In this document: positions 24,985 to 33,666 of the stretch, one piece after another
Numbering within the stretch: position 1 is the stretch's first letter
Layout: every line of letters starts with the position of its first letter
Source: CALOCV01 sp942491955
Lineage (GTDB): Bacteria; Chlamydiota; Chlamydiia; Chlamydiales; CALOCV01
Reading direction: 5' to 3'
DNA: 64,000 bases
Assembly (NCBI GenBank): GCA_942491955.1
Contig: CALOCV010000015.1
Location: 1-64,000 of the forward strand
Position numbers and translations under genes: made by a program
The notes under the pieces: generated by a model
What the model was told of the DNA's origin: nothing
Seen by the model: the letters and a program-made list of their open reading frames with translations, nothing else
Database searches by the model: none

Positions 24985-25587
24985 TTAGAGAACGATTTCG
25001 TAGAGTCTTTTATCGGAGGAGGTTCGGTAGGAGAGATCGGAGCTATCTTCGTTGTGGGGGGTACGGATATGGTTTTTGGCGCACATACCGACCATACGAT
25101 GAATGGCTTTTTTCTTACCTGGTTGGAATTGGTTTTTTTGCAGGATACCGATGGGTTCGATTTTGGGTTGGTATTTATGAAGGACAGTCCAATCGAATGA
25201 GAGTTGTTGTCGCAATTTTAGGGCTTCGAGGAGGGTTTGGAGTCCTGTAGAGAGTTCTTTTTCTTGATGGAACAGGTTGGATTGGGCTTCTTCTCTATTG
25301 CTATTGATGATGATGAGGTGGTTATAACAAACGGTATTGCCGTTAACGAGAAGGATTTTTTTTTCTTTGCGACTGATAGCATCGACTTCGCCGAGCATAG
25401 CGATGCCGGTATTTGACGGTTTTTCTGTGGGATTTGAGAGGTCTTTGAGTTGGTAGACGGAGGGGAATCTTCCTGAGTAGGCTTTATCGATGAAGACGAT
25501 ATCGGCAAAGATTGTGTAAGGGGGACGATCGTTATGTTCTCCTTCGATATGGACTCCATAAAGGTAGATCGAGTTGTCAAAATCCAT
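24985..25587 (-). CDS. Unknown protein, 3' end at an IS boundary
   Basis: A 200-residue frame from ATG 25587 (MDFDNSIYLYGVHIEGEHND). The segment AISRKEKKILLVNGNTVCYN followed by HLIIINSN weakly resembles the loop of type-2 NADH dehydrogenases or related flavoproteins, where a beta-hairpin (R-K-x-V-x-L-x-x-G) leads to YDHLIIATG. However, there is no dinucleotide motif, so this is not a functional oxidoreductase by itself. The stop at 24985 lies where the IS5-type remnant starts (24995), so the C-terminus may be altered or truncated by the insertion. The function is unknown. Confidence 0.5.
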   Translation of the reverse strand: MDFDNSIYLYGVHIEGEHNDRPPYTIFADIVFIDKAYSGRFPSVYQLKDLSNPTEKPSNTGIAMLGEVDAISRKEKKILLVNGNTVCYNHLIIINSNREEAQSNLFHQEKELSTGLQTLLEALKLRQQLSFDWTVLHKYQPKIEPIGILQKNQFQPGKKKAIHRMVGMCAKNHIRTPHNEDSSDLSYRTSSDKRLYEIVL

Positions 25588-25745
25588 AAAAAAGACCTTT
25601 AAAAAAATATTATACCAAAAAATCGCTTAATTATCAACTTTTTCGGTCGATTTATTAGAAGAGCACTATAAGAGTGTGAGAAAATAAATGCACCTGAAAA
25701 AAAAAATTGCTATATGCAATTATTAGGAGGTTTTCTAGAGATTCC

Positions 25746-26558
25746 ATGGATAGTCATGTAAAAGAGTTTTATCTTCCTTATTCTCAAGATCCTACAAATG
25801 GACACTTCCATTCGGTGATTCCATTACACGGAAATCCGTCGATTTTATGGGAGGAGGTACAAGAGAAGGTACCCCATTTGTGTAAAGGGTGGTATGAGCT
25901 TGCTCAGCTTTCGACACTGGATCGGATTGAGTTTTCACGGGCTTATTGGTTAGCGAAGCTTCCGTACAATCCTATTGTTGCGAAGGGGATCGAACGTTTT
26001 TTTTCTTCATTGGATGACATTGGGATTTTCATGTTGCAAAAGCAATATGGAGAGCCCTATTGCGTGCATTTCGTGTATAGTTTGCAGAACAATGGAGGAT
26101 TTTACCACGGGGAGATGGCTGCTGAAGAGGGAGCTATTGTTCGTTTACAGGAGAGTTTCCCTTCGCTTTTGCTTCCTGTTGATTATCTTGCATTTTTGCG
26201 TATCCACAATGGTTTTTCCAAATTGACGGATACGGGAGTGATCCCTGTTGACCAGGTAGAGGCGTCGTACACTTCTTTTCAGGCTTGTCTATCGGAGGCG
26301 GAGATGGTGATTACGACAAAGGGGGATCCGGTTGATGCGACGTGTTTGATTCCTTTTTACGAGTCTTTTGGGCGTCCTTTATTTCAATGTTTTTATGGTG
26401 GGTGGTATCCGGAGCAGGAGATGGGGAACGTTTATTTTTCTGGGGTTACATTTACTGTATCGGATTATACGAGTGATGATCCGATGGAGGAGAGTTTGGC
26501 GTTTCCTACTTTTCTCGATTGGTTAGTCTTTTATCTTGAGAAGGTTGATGAAGGGTAA
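25746..26558 (+). CDS. SMI1/KNR4 (SUKH-like) family protein
   Basis: A 270-residue protein from ATG 25746 (MDSHVKEFYLPYSQDP). The central PVDYLAFLRIHNGFSKLTDTG is the SMI1/KNR4 core motif (P.DY..FL..+NG), and VYFSGVTFTVSDYTSDDP near the C-terminus continues the fold. SUKH proteins are often immunity proteins to nuclease or deaminase toxins, but single copies in chlamydiae may have housekeeping roles. No toxin gene is adjacent. An AGGAGG lies 15 bases upstream, farther than ideal, so the start may be slightly upstream. hprK follows 100 bases downstream. Confidence 0.6.
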   Translation: MDSHVKEFYLPYSQDPTNGHFHSVIPLHGNPSILWEEVQEKVPHLCKGWYELAQLSTLDRIEFSRAYWLAKLPYNPIVAKGIERFFSSLDDIGIFMLQKQYGEPYCVHFVYSLQNNGGFYHGEMAAEEGAIVRLQESFPSLLLPVDYLAFLRIHNGFSKLTDTGVIPVDQVEASYTSFQACLSEAEMVITTKGDPVDATCLIPFYESFGRPLFQCFYGGWYPEQEMGNVYFSGVTFTVSDYTSDDPMEESLAFPTFLDWLVFYLEKVDEG

Positions 26559-26657
26559 ATAGAGTTCTGGTTATATTCTCAGTGGATTTTTTGGATCTTT
26601 CTTGCTCTTTTTTTTCGGCTTCCGTACTCTCTATTTCCTTTAACTTCATGAACGTGC

Positions 26658-27632
26658 ATGCATTATACGGTTCGGAAATTCCTTAAGGAACATCAAAGCG
26701 CCCTTTGTTTAGAGATTCTCGAAGGGGATAAGGGGCTGAAGCGGCGGATAGCGGTTCCTGAGGCGCATCGTCCTGGTCTTTTTTTAGCGGGGTACAAGAA
26801 GGCTCGGGCTCCGAAGAGGGTGGTGATATTGGGGCATGCGGAGATGGCCTATTTACGCGATCTTGACAAGGTGACGCGACGAGGCCGTTTGGAAGATCTT
26901 TTGGATCGTTCTTGTCCGGCTGTTGTTATAACGCGTTCTGCGCGTCCGATGAAAGAGTTGCAAGAGGTATGTAAGCGGGAGGAGATACCTCTTTTACGGA
27001 CATCGATGGCGACGATGCCTTTCTTTACTCTTTTTTCTCGCATTTTATCGGAGGTATTCACGCCGGTATTGAGTTGTCATGGGACGCTTGTTGAGGTTTT
27101 TGGTGTGGGGTTGCTTATTTTGGGTGATTCTTCGGTTGGGAAAAGTGAAGCCGCTCTGGGGTTAGTTGAGAGGGGGCATCGTTTGGTATCGGATGATGTT
27201 GTCAAGGTGCGGAAACGGGAAGAGAGTTATGTTGAGGGGTTTGGAGCGGAGCTCACGCGCCACCACATGGAGATTCGTGGGATAGGGATCATTAATGTGG
27301 CGAATTTGTATGGAGCGGTCTGTGTGAGGGAATCGAAGAGGATTGATGTTGTCGTACAGATGGAGGAGTGGGACGAGAATCATTTTTATGATCGCATTGG
27401 TATTGACGAATCGTTTACGACGATGTTGGACGTCTCTCTTCCTTTTCTTGTATTGCCTGTGAAGCCTGGGCGTGACGTTGTTTTATTGCTGGAAACGATT
27501 ACATTGAACCATCGTCTCAAGGGGATGGGGTATCATTCTGCGAAGGAATTCAATAAAAAATTATTAGAACTCACTGAAAGGAAAAGACCAAAAAAAAAGA
27601 AGTTTTTGGGAACGAGGAATGGAGGAGGATAG
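26658..27632 (+). CDS. hprK: HPr kinase/phosphorylase
   Basis: A 324-residue protein with the HprK N-terminal domain (RKFLKEHQSALCLEILEGD) and the C-terminal kinase domain: P-loop GDSSVGKSEAALGLVERGH at 156-174, SDDVV at 178, and the HprK signature EIRGIGIINV followed by LYGAV. It phosphorylates HPr on a Ser with ATP or pyrophosphate and reverses the reaction. The last codons of hprK contain the GGAGGA ribosome site for ptsI, which starts 3 bases after the stop. The pair is a regulatory branch of the phosphotransferase system; no sugar-specific EII gene is present in the window. Confidence 0.95.
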   Translation: MHYTVRKFLKEHQSALCLEILEGDKGLKRRIAVPEAHRPGLFLAGYKKARAPKRVVILGHAEMAYLRDLDKVTRRGRLEDLLDRSCPAVVITRSARPMKELQEVCKREEIPLLRTSMATMPFFTLFSRILSEVFTPVLSCHGTLVEVFGVGLLILGDSSVGKSEAALGLVERGHRLVSDDVVKVRKREESYVEGFGAELTRHHMEIRGIGIINVANLYGAVCVRESKRIDVVVQMEEWDENHFYDRIGIDESFTTMLDVSLPFLVLPVKPGRDVVLLLETITLNHRLKGMGYHSAKEFNKKLLELTERKRPKKKKFLGTRNGGG

Positions 27633-27635
27633 TTT

Positions 27636-29387
27636 ATGGGAGAAAAAAAAGAACAAATTCTGCAAGGAATTCCCATTAGTCGGGGTATTGCTATAGGAAT
27701 TCCTTTTCTTTTTTCCTTTCCTGAGGAGGGGGAGATTTCACTTTCTGCGGGCATGACATGTGAAGACGAGTGGGCGCGTTATCTTTTTGCATGGGAGAAG
27801 AGTCGGAATGAGATTCTTCAGCTTCGGGAGCAGTTACGTGAGGAAGAGGTGTATGAAGCGGATGCTCTTGTTGAAGCACAGCTGTACATCATGCAGGATT
27901 CATCTTTTACTCGATTGATTGAGAAGGAAATTGTAGAGAAGGGGCGTGGGGCGGTAGAGGTTTTTCGGGAACGGTTGGAAGCATTATCGCGGAAATTTCA
28001 TTCTTTAGACGATGTTTTTTTTCGTGAACGTTTTAAGGACGTACAAGACGTGGGCAATCGCATTTTACGTCATCTTTCCGCATGGAATTTTTCTTCTCTT
28101 GCAGACGTTCCGAAGTCTTCTGTTATTTTTGCGAACGAGCTTTCTGCTTCTGATGCTGCTTCGGCGAAGTTGTCGCATGTTCAGGCTTTTGTTACCGAGG
28201 CGGGGAGTGCGCATTCTCATGCGGCGATTATTGCTAAGGCAAAAGGGATTCCTTACATAGCGAGTGTTCGATATGATATCGAACGGTTGAGGAGTAGTAA
28301 GGGGGTGATCATTGATGGCAGAACAGGGACGATTATTTTGGATCCTCTTCCGGAGACAGTGAAGAAGTATCGGGAGTTGGAGCGTGTTTTTCAGCAACAG
28401 CGGCGAGGGTTAGAAGAGAGGGCGAGGTTGCCTTGTGAGACACAAGATGGAGTGAAAATCTCTTTATTTGCCAATGTAGAGATGGTGGATGGGATTGAGG
28501 ATCTGAAGGCGTATGGAACGGAGGGCATTGGACTTTTTCGGTCGGAATTTCTTTGGTTAACGAGGACGGTGATTCCTTCTGAGGAGGAGCAGTATGAGGC
28601 TTATTGTACCTTGTTACGAGGGATGGCAGGCAAGCGGGTGGTGATTCGCACGTATGATTTCAGTGGGGACAAACTTCCGCTCCGGCGGCAGGTATCGCCT
28701 CAGATAAAGGGGTTATTTGCAACAAGAGGAGGTGTTGGTCTTATGGATCAACGCGATGTTTTTGTGACACAGATGCGGGCCATTATCCGAGCGAGTTTTC
28801 ATGGAAGGATTGACGTGTTGTTCCCCATGGTCTCGTCATATGAGGAGTTGGTGGAGGCTAAGCACCTTCTTTTTCAGGCGAAGGAGATGTTACGGGAAGA
28901 GGGATATACTGCGTTTCCTACGGTTTTTGTAGGTTGCATGATCGAGACGCCTGCAGCGGTATTGACGATGGATTTATTAGCTCAGGAGTGCGATTTTTTT
29001 TCGATAGGGACGAATGATTTGATGCAGTATGCGATGGGGATGGATCGAAGAAGTGCGATGGTGGAACAGCCCATGTTTGTGGCATTGATTCGGTTTTTGC
29101 AAAAGATTTTGGAGAATACTGTGATGTTTCACAAACCGGTGAGTATTTGTGGAGAGATTGCAGCGGATCCGCGTTTTATTCCGCTATTATTGGGGCTTGG
29201 ATTTAGGGAATTTTCTGTTTCTATTCGGGCAATTCCTGTTGTGAAGAATATTGTGCGCAACACTTCTTTGGAGGGGATTAAGGATTGGGTTCAGGCGATT
29301 GTCTCTGCTTCTAAGGGGGAGGAGATTGCGGCGTTATTGGCGCGACAAGAGGAATGTGATACCAAACACAACAGATCGTTATTTTAA
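27636..29387 (+). CDS. ptsI: Phosphoenolpyruvate-protein phosphotransferase (enzyme I)
   Basis: A 583-residue enzyme I of standard length. It has the GIPISRGIAIG start, the phospho-His region AGSAHSHAAIIAKA (H195 as the expected phospho-acceptor), the barrel domain beginning GTEGIGLFRSEFLW, RTYDFSGDK, and the C-terminal PEP-binding GTNDLMQYAMGMDR and SICGEIAADPRF with the catalytic Cys. It transfers phosphate from PEP to HPr. It is cotranscribed with hprK, but ptsH (HPr) is not found next to it, although Chlamydia keeps ptsH beside ptsI. Regulation of metabolism rather than sugar import is the likely use. Confidence 0.95.
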   Translation: MGEKKEQILQGIPISRGIAIGIPFLFSFPEEGEISLSAGMTCEDEWARYLFAWEKSRNEILQLREQLREEEVYEADALVEAQLYIMQDSSFTRLIEKEIVEKGRGAVEVFRERLEALSRKFHSLDDVFFRERFKDVQDVGNRILRHLSAWNFSSLADVPKSSVIFANELSASDAASAKLSHVQAFVTEAGSAHSHAAIIAKAKGIPYIASVRYDIERLRSSKGVIIDGRTGTIILDPLPETVKKYRELERVFQQQRRGLEERARLPCETQDGVKISLFANVEMVDGIEDLKAYGTEGIGLFRSEFLWLTRTVIPSEEEQYEAYCTLLRGMAGKRVVIRTYDFSGDKLPLRRQVSPQIKGLFATRGGVGLMDQRDVFVTQMRAIIRASFHGRIDVLFPMVSSYEELVEAKHLLFQAKEMLREEGYTAFPTVFVGCMIETPAAVLTMDLLAQECDFFSIGTNDLMQYAMGMDRRSAMVEQPMFVALIRFLQKILENTVMFHKPVSICGEIAADPRFIPLLLGLGFREFSVSIRAIPVVKNIVRNTSLEGIKDWVQAIVSASKGEEIAALLARQEECDTKHNRSLF

Positions 29388-29501
29388 CGCAAAGAACGCG
29401 AAGGAAGTAAAGAAAGAGGTCTTCGCGTTACAATACCAGCACTCTCTTCGCGTTAACGACTCTAGTGTCCGTCACCCCTTGATATTAGGGTTGTCGGAGC
29501 A
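29388..29501. repeat. Non-coding stretch with CTTCGCGTTAA-type repeats
   Basis: Contains TTAACGCAAAGAACGCGAAG and its inverted partner CTTCGCGTTA twice. Similar text occurs upstream of the TPR cluster near 7937-7997 (TTAACGCAAAGAG, CTTCGCGTTAATA) and at 63443-63463. It lies between the ptsI stop and the 3' end of the 7TM-HD gene and may form a hairpin that separates the convergent genes. Confidence 0.5.
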
Positions 29502-29583
29502 CTAAGCCTCTTCGGCAAAGCCTTCGAGAACCCGCTCTTTTTCGGGGTATTTGACGCGAGAATGTCCTGCGGCAAAGAGGGTT

Positions 29584-31665
29584 TTAACTAGTGTTTTTTT
29601 TTACAATAACGAGCTCTTGGAAGGTAAGGAGAGAGTCATCGAGTTGTCCATCTTCCCATTTATCGCGGATGAGTTGGTCTATCAAAGTAAGAAGAGCCTC
29701 TTCAGAGAACTGTTCAATGGAGCGAGAAGCAGCTTCGAAGGAATCGGCAATCATGATGAGAGCGGATTCTTTTGATTTTGGTTTAGGTCCTGGGTAACGA
29801 AATTCGTTTTCATCGACGAGAGATTTATCTCCCCCCATTTTTTCCAGTTGCTTTCGGTAAAAGTAATAAACGAGTGTTGTGCCGTGATGTTCTTTAATGA
29901 TGTCGATGATCTCTTCAGGGAGTCCTGCTTTTCGTGCTAAGGCAACTCCTTCGGGGACGTGGGCCATGATCACTTGGGCGGATTCTAAAGGGGTGAGGAG
30001 TTGATGGATATTCATCTCTCCTACTTGGTTCTCGGTAAAATATTGGGCCGTTTCCATCTTTCCGATATCGTGGTAGAGGGTAGCAACGCGGCAGAAAAGA
30101 CCATTGGCATTAATAGAAAGGGCTGCTGTTTCGGCAAGATTCCCAACAACAACAGAGTGTTGGTAGGTTCCTGGAGCTTCGATACTGAGGCGGCGGAGAA
30201 GGTCGTTATTGGGGTCCATGTATTCCATTAGGGAGACGTCGGTCATGATATGGAAGGCAGATTCTAAGAGAGGGAGGAGGCCAACGACGAGGACAGCTGT
30301 GATGAGCAAAAAGATGCTTGCACTAGCGAGGTCGGTGACAATTTCCAGGCTCCACAAGGAGTTTTGGTAGAGGTGGGTTGCTATGATGATAGCAATGCTA
30401 CACACCCATGCTTTCAGGCAGACGGTAAAAATGTCTTTTCTACGGCGGATGGTTCTCATGCTAAGCATGGCAACGATGGAAGCAGACAGGTTGATGAGGA
30501 CAAAGGTTTCATTTTCCAGAGCCAGGGACATCATTAAGATCACGGTTAGGAATCCGCTGATGAAAAGGGCAACGCCGCTATAGATGAGGCTGGATAAGAG
30601 GATGGCAGCGAAAGGAACGAATAGAGGAAAGCGGATATCTTCGATGAAAGGGGACTGTGAGGAGAGAAGAAAGAACTCGCCAATTTTGGCCAGTCCCATT
30701 GTAAGAACCATGATGGAGATGAGAAGGAAGAGTTTTTGGTTAGAAAAGAGGACGAGAGGGTGGTTGTAATAGAGATAAGCTGTGGCGAGGGCAATGAGGA
30801 TGAAGGTCATGAAGAGGCTGCCGAGAATGGTGAGCGGGTGCCATAAGTTCCTGTTATCGGCTAATGCTTTTTTCATAGCTTGCAGCATCATCAGGTGACG
30901 CGCTGCTACGCGTTCTCCTTGATCGATGATACGGTCTCCAGCGAGGACATGGGTTTTTTTGTTGGGGATTTGTGATTGGATTTTTTCTCGAAGGGCCTGT
31001 TGAGCCGGAATATCTTCTTCAATTTTCCCTTTTTGTTCGCGGAAGAGGTTTTGCAGGAGGGGGCGACTTTCTGAGGGGATATCGGCCTGTTGTATGACGG
31101 TTTTTACGACTTGATTCCAAATAGGGGAGGGTAAAATGCCGATTGTAAGATCTTCGTTAGAAGAGTAAGAAGAGTAATGGTCTGTTGGCAGGCCTACTTC
31201 TTTCATTTTTTGTATGGTAAAGGGGTCTGTGAAGCGGTTTTGTTTTAGGAGAAGGAAGACCTTATGAGCACTTTGATGGAGGGATTCTAGGGATGGTCCA
31301 TCTTTTTTACCTCCATCTGTCTGCGTGTGCAGGGAGGGATCGAGATACTCTTTGTAATGGCGCCATTCTTTGGGAGATATTTGGTAGATCTTGCCGACAT
31401 CGCGAACGGCTTCTTGTTTGAGGATGATGGTGGCCTCTTCATCAAAAAAATCGAAATCGATTTGGGAGACGATATAGCGAGGGGCGATGCTATTGAGTTC
31501 TAGGATTTCGACGCGGACTTCACGAAAATGAAGGAAACAAAAGAGGATAAGAAAAAAAAACAGGCCAATGATCCAGCGGACTGTGGGATTTTTATCAAAA
31601 AATCCCTGTTCTCGAGAAAATTGTAGATCGTTTGTATCAACCCATGGGGGAGGGCTTTTATGCAT
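29584..31665 (-). CDS. pgpH: 7TM-HD (YqfF/PgpH-type) cyclic-di-AMP phosphodiesterase
   Basis: A 693-residue protein. It has an N-terminal helix (WIIGLFFFLILFCFLHF), an extracytoplasmic 7TMR-HDED-like domain (about residues 50-275), seven membrane helices (about 280-460) and a C-terminal HD domain with APGTYQHSVVVGNLAE and TLYHDIGKM. This order is that of the 7TM-HD family, whose PgpH member degrades c-di-AMP. The annotated stop follows a nine-base A tract (29594-29602 on the plus strand). With one A fewer, the frame would continue as VKKTLVKTLFAAGHSRVKYP to the stop at 29502-29504, adding about 27 residues, so the real C-terminus may be longer. Confidence 0.88.
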   Translation of the reverse strand: MHKSPPPWVDTNDLQFSREQGFFDKNPTVRWIIGLFFFLILFCFLHFREVRVEILELNSIAPRYIVSQIDFDFFDEEATIILKQEAVRDVGKIYQISPKEWRHYKEYLDPSLHTQTDGGKKDGPSLESLHQSAHKVFLLLKQNRFTDPFTIQKMKEVGLPTDHYSSYSSNEDLTIGILPSPIWNQVVKTVIQQADIPSESRPLLQNLFREQKGKIEEDIPAQQALREKIQSQIPNKKTHVLAGDRIIDQGERVAARHLMMLQAMKKALADNRNLWHPLTILGSLFMTFILIALATAYLYYNHPLVLFSNQKLFLLISIMVLTMGLAKIGEFFLLSSQSPFIEDIRFPLFVPFAAILLSSLIYSGVALFISGFLTVILMMSLALENETFVLINLSASIVAMLSMRTIRRRKDIFTVCLKAWVCSIAIIIATHLYQNSLWSLEIVTDLASASIFLLITAVLVVGLLPLLESAFHIMTDVSLMEYMDPNNDLLRRLSIEAPGTYQHSVVVGNLAETAALSINANGLFCRVATLYHDIGKMETAQYFTENQVGEMNIHQLLTPLESAQVIMAHVPEGVALARKAGLPEEIIDIIKEHHGTTLVYYFYRKQLEKMGGDKSLVDENEFRYPGPKPKSKESALIMIADSFEAASRSIEQFSEEALLTLIDQLIRDKWEDGQLDDSLLTFQELVIVKKNTS

Positions 31666-31806
31666 GAATATTCTGCTTTTTGGCCAAACAACCGCATTGT
31701 AGCAAAAAGGTTGTTGCTAAGCAAACGAGTAGAAAGGAAAGATGGCCAACAAAACCGTATCTTGGTAAAATAAGGTCTGACTTAGTGTTTTTTTCTAGGA
31801 TTTGTT

Positions 31807-32178
31807 ATGAATAATATTCCCTCGACAACAAGTATTTTCCTTTCTAGACAGCATTTGCTTCATCCGACGGAGAAGATGACGGGAAAAGAGGCTCGCGATT
31901 TGGCTTCCGCCTCTACGGAAGAAAAAGTCATGATTGCTGTTGCGTATACTTTGATCGCATTGACGGGGATTGGTTTGATTGCGATTGGAGTCTATTTTTG
32001 GAAAGCAAGAGCAAAAGTCACACAACTCAAGACAAGCGATTTTCCGCGGGTGCCGAGACCTCCCAACCTAGAGATACACCAACAGCGCCTACGCCGGCAG
32101 GAGGGCCAACGCCAACAGGGCCAACGCCAACAGGGCCAACGCCAACGGGAGGGCCTAAACCTAAACCAGCACCAATAA
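31807..32178 (+). CDS. N-terminal membrane-anchor frame of a deubiquitinase gene
   Basis: The 123-codon frame from ATG 31807 encodes a polar N-terminus (MNNIPSTTSIFLSRQHLLHP), one strong membrane helix (VMIAVAYTLIALTGIGLIAI, then GVYFW) and a basic stretch. After about 32000 the frame turns into an unnatural Gln/Arg repeat (QRQQGQRQQGQRQ), while the minus-one frame gives a Pro/Thr linker leading into the protease domain at 31998-33008. A base loss at the TTTTT run near 31996 would explain this. The intact product would be a single-pass membrane protein with linker and protease, the same layout as chlamydial ChlaDub1. Confidence 0.6.
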   Translation: MNNIPSTTSIFLSRQHLLHPTEKMTGKEARDLASASTEEKVMIAVAYTLIALTGIGLIAIGVYFWKARAKVTQLKTSDFPRVPRPPNLEIHQQRLRRQEGQRQQGQRQQGQRQREGLNLNQHQ

Positions 32179-33008
32179 ATCAAATTGTGGTAGGGATGAA
32201 AAAAGGGATTCAGGGCAACAACAATACATGTGCATTGGATTCTCTCTTTTTTTCTATGTTTGCAGGTTCCAATAAATTAAATTTCCTCTTTGAAGAGAAG
32301 GAAAGAGATTCAATCGAAGTAAAGGAAGTTAGGGAATATTTAAGACAAATCAGTGAGGGATTGCATTCGAATCACGGATTTGTTGGTCCACAGCCGACAG
32401 CTAACATTCGCAAAATTCTTTTAAACGATGTTCAAGAAGATCGGGCATCTCCTCATGTAAATATTTCAGAGGTGATCATTCCAAGACTAAAGCAATTGCT
32501 AAGTATTACTGACGAGGAAATACAAGATTTTATACTTAAGTTTCAAGGAGGTAAGAAAACCTTAGAAGCGCTCATTGAATGGAATAAGGGAGAGGTTAAA
32601 GAACTTTCGTTTAATGCAATCCGCGACAAACAGCCAAAAATCGTTTTTTTAGGTATTACACGTTTTGGAGAGAAACAACAGGATGATTCAATCGGTATAC
32701 CAACAGAGATTGTACTAAACGGAGTTCAATATGTGATTCAATCAGGGTCATCTATTGATATTGCTCATTATTTTGCGGTTGTTATAGGCAAGGAAGAATG
32801 GTATCAGCAGGATGATCAGGCTGATCGAGAAGCTGATCCAAGTATTTCACCAGAATATGATTGGATAGAGAATGAATATGGAATACAGGTGCGAGTATTA
32901 AAATCAGAATGCGAAATGAATATTCCTGAAGTGAAAATATGCGCAGAAGAAGACAAAAAAACATTTCAAAGAAATGTTGATTTTCTTGTTCTTGTTCGAA
33001 AAAATTAG
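31998..33008 (+). CDS. CYLD/USP-like deubiquitinase domain protein
   Basis: 336 codons from a TTG, with no good start, so the N-terminus probably comes from the preceding frame. A Pro/Thr-rich linker (residues 25-58, with TPTG repeats) leads to the protease domain. The Cys box is KGIQGNNNTCALDSLFFSMF (C78), very close to the CYLD subfamily of ubiquitin-specific proteases (KGIQG.x.NSCYLDS.LF). LGITRFGEK matches the PRFGK strand of CYLD, and the His box is SSIDIAHYFAVVI (H257). D272, D273 and D288 are candidates for the third residue. USP-type enzymes remove ubiquitin in eukaryotes, so a host-acting function is likely. Known chlamydial DUBs belong to other families (CE clan, OTU), so this would be distinct. 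Confidence 0.75.
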   Translation: MESKSKSHTTQDKRFSAGAETSQPRDTPTAPTPAGGPTPTGPTPTGPTPTGGPKPKPAPINQIVVGMKKGIQGNNNTCALDSLFFSMFAGSNKLNFLFEEKERDSIEVKEVREYLRQISEGLHSNHGFVGPQPTANIRKILLNDVQEDRASPHVNISEVIIPRLKQLLSITDEEIQDFILKFQGGKKTLEALIEWNKGEVKELSFNAIRDKQPKIVFLGITRFGEKQQDDSIGIPTEIVLNGVQYVIQSGSSIDIAHYFAVVIGKEEWYQQDDQADREADPSISPEYDWIENEYGIQVRVLKSECEMNIPEVKICAEEDKKTFQRNVDFLVLVRKN

Positions 33009-33220
33009 GACGTATCATCAATTTTCCACCTCTAATTTATCGATCCAATGATGAAAGAAAGTAATAGACCAAAGGTCAAGCTCCGTAGGGTCGCGAAGAA
33101 AGGGACGCACGTCCATTTTAACTTCTTCTAAGAGCCTGTTCAGAATCTTTTTAATAAATAAATTTCAATCGATAATAATAAAAAACTACCACAGAGCCCA
33201 CAGAGGACACAGAGAGGGTT

Positions 33221-33620
33221 TTATATCTTCATTCTGCGAATGCCTTCTACTAGTCGTTTTACATTAAAATTAATAAGTAATCCTCGAGTGCAGGCTCCAT
33301 AGAGCCGTAAATATGACAATAGTTGTGCTTCATGTATTGGCGCTATTCCGTTCACCGATTTAATTTCTATGATTACTTGATCCTCTACAACCATATCAAG
33401 ACGATAGCCACAATCCAACATGACATCTTTATAAAAGATGGGTAGAGGTTGTTGTGCTTCAACTTTCAACTTCCTTAGCCTTAATTCATAAATAAGACAA
33501 GCTTCATAGGCTGATTCAATCAGTCCTGGCCCCAGGGCACGATGTACATCGACAGCAGCCCCTATGATCGCACCTGTTAAAGGATCAGTTTCTGTCCTTC
33601 AGATACTTCAGAAACCAAAT
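33221..33620 (-). pseudogene. GxxExxY protein gene with its core intact but N-terminus broken
   Basis: Read on the minus strand, the frame gives AIIGAAVDVHRALGPGLIES and AYEACLIYELRLRK, then DVMLDCGYRLDMVVEDQVII and the usual NFNVKRLVEGIRRMK end. This is a nearly complete GxxExxY protein with the G-P-G-L-x-E-S-A-Y motif. Upstream, a stop interrupts the frame and another frame reads NYLVSEVSEGQKL, matching the LVHPEMSEEV start of the other copies, so there is a one-base shift near 33592. CACAGAG-type repeats flank both sides (33183-33215 and 33632-33665). The plain 82-codon frame is only its C-terminal part. Confidence 0.7.
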
Positions 33621-33666
33621 AATTAATAAAAAACCTCTCTGTGTTCTCTGTGGACTCTGTGGTAGT

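Larger units (their letters stand above)
24375..24995 (-). mobile_element. GxxExxY/IS-end composite unit with a MITE inside
   Basis: The unit begins with AGAACCTGTTCAAAATCTTT, continues with the CAATTTGC...CTTAAGAAAC text and has ACCACAGAGCCCACAGAG repeats on both sides of a GxxExxY remnant. It ends at about 24995 with the inverted 3' end of an IS5-type transposase (coding HMVILAFVVLFV on the minus strand). The same unit occurs at about 53985-54326 and 55183-55612 on the plus strand. Confidence 0.7.

Noticed and set aside
31992..32183. Minus-strand Trp/Arg-rich frame over the deubiquitinase linker
   Set aside because: It is the antisense of the 12-bp CCAACG(G/C)... linker repeat.
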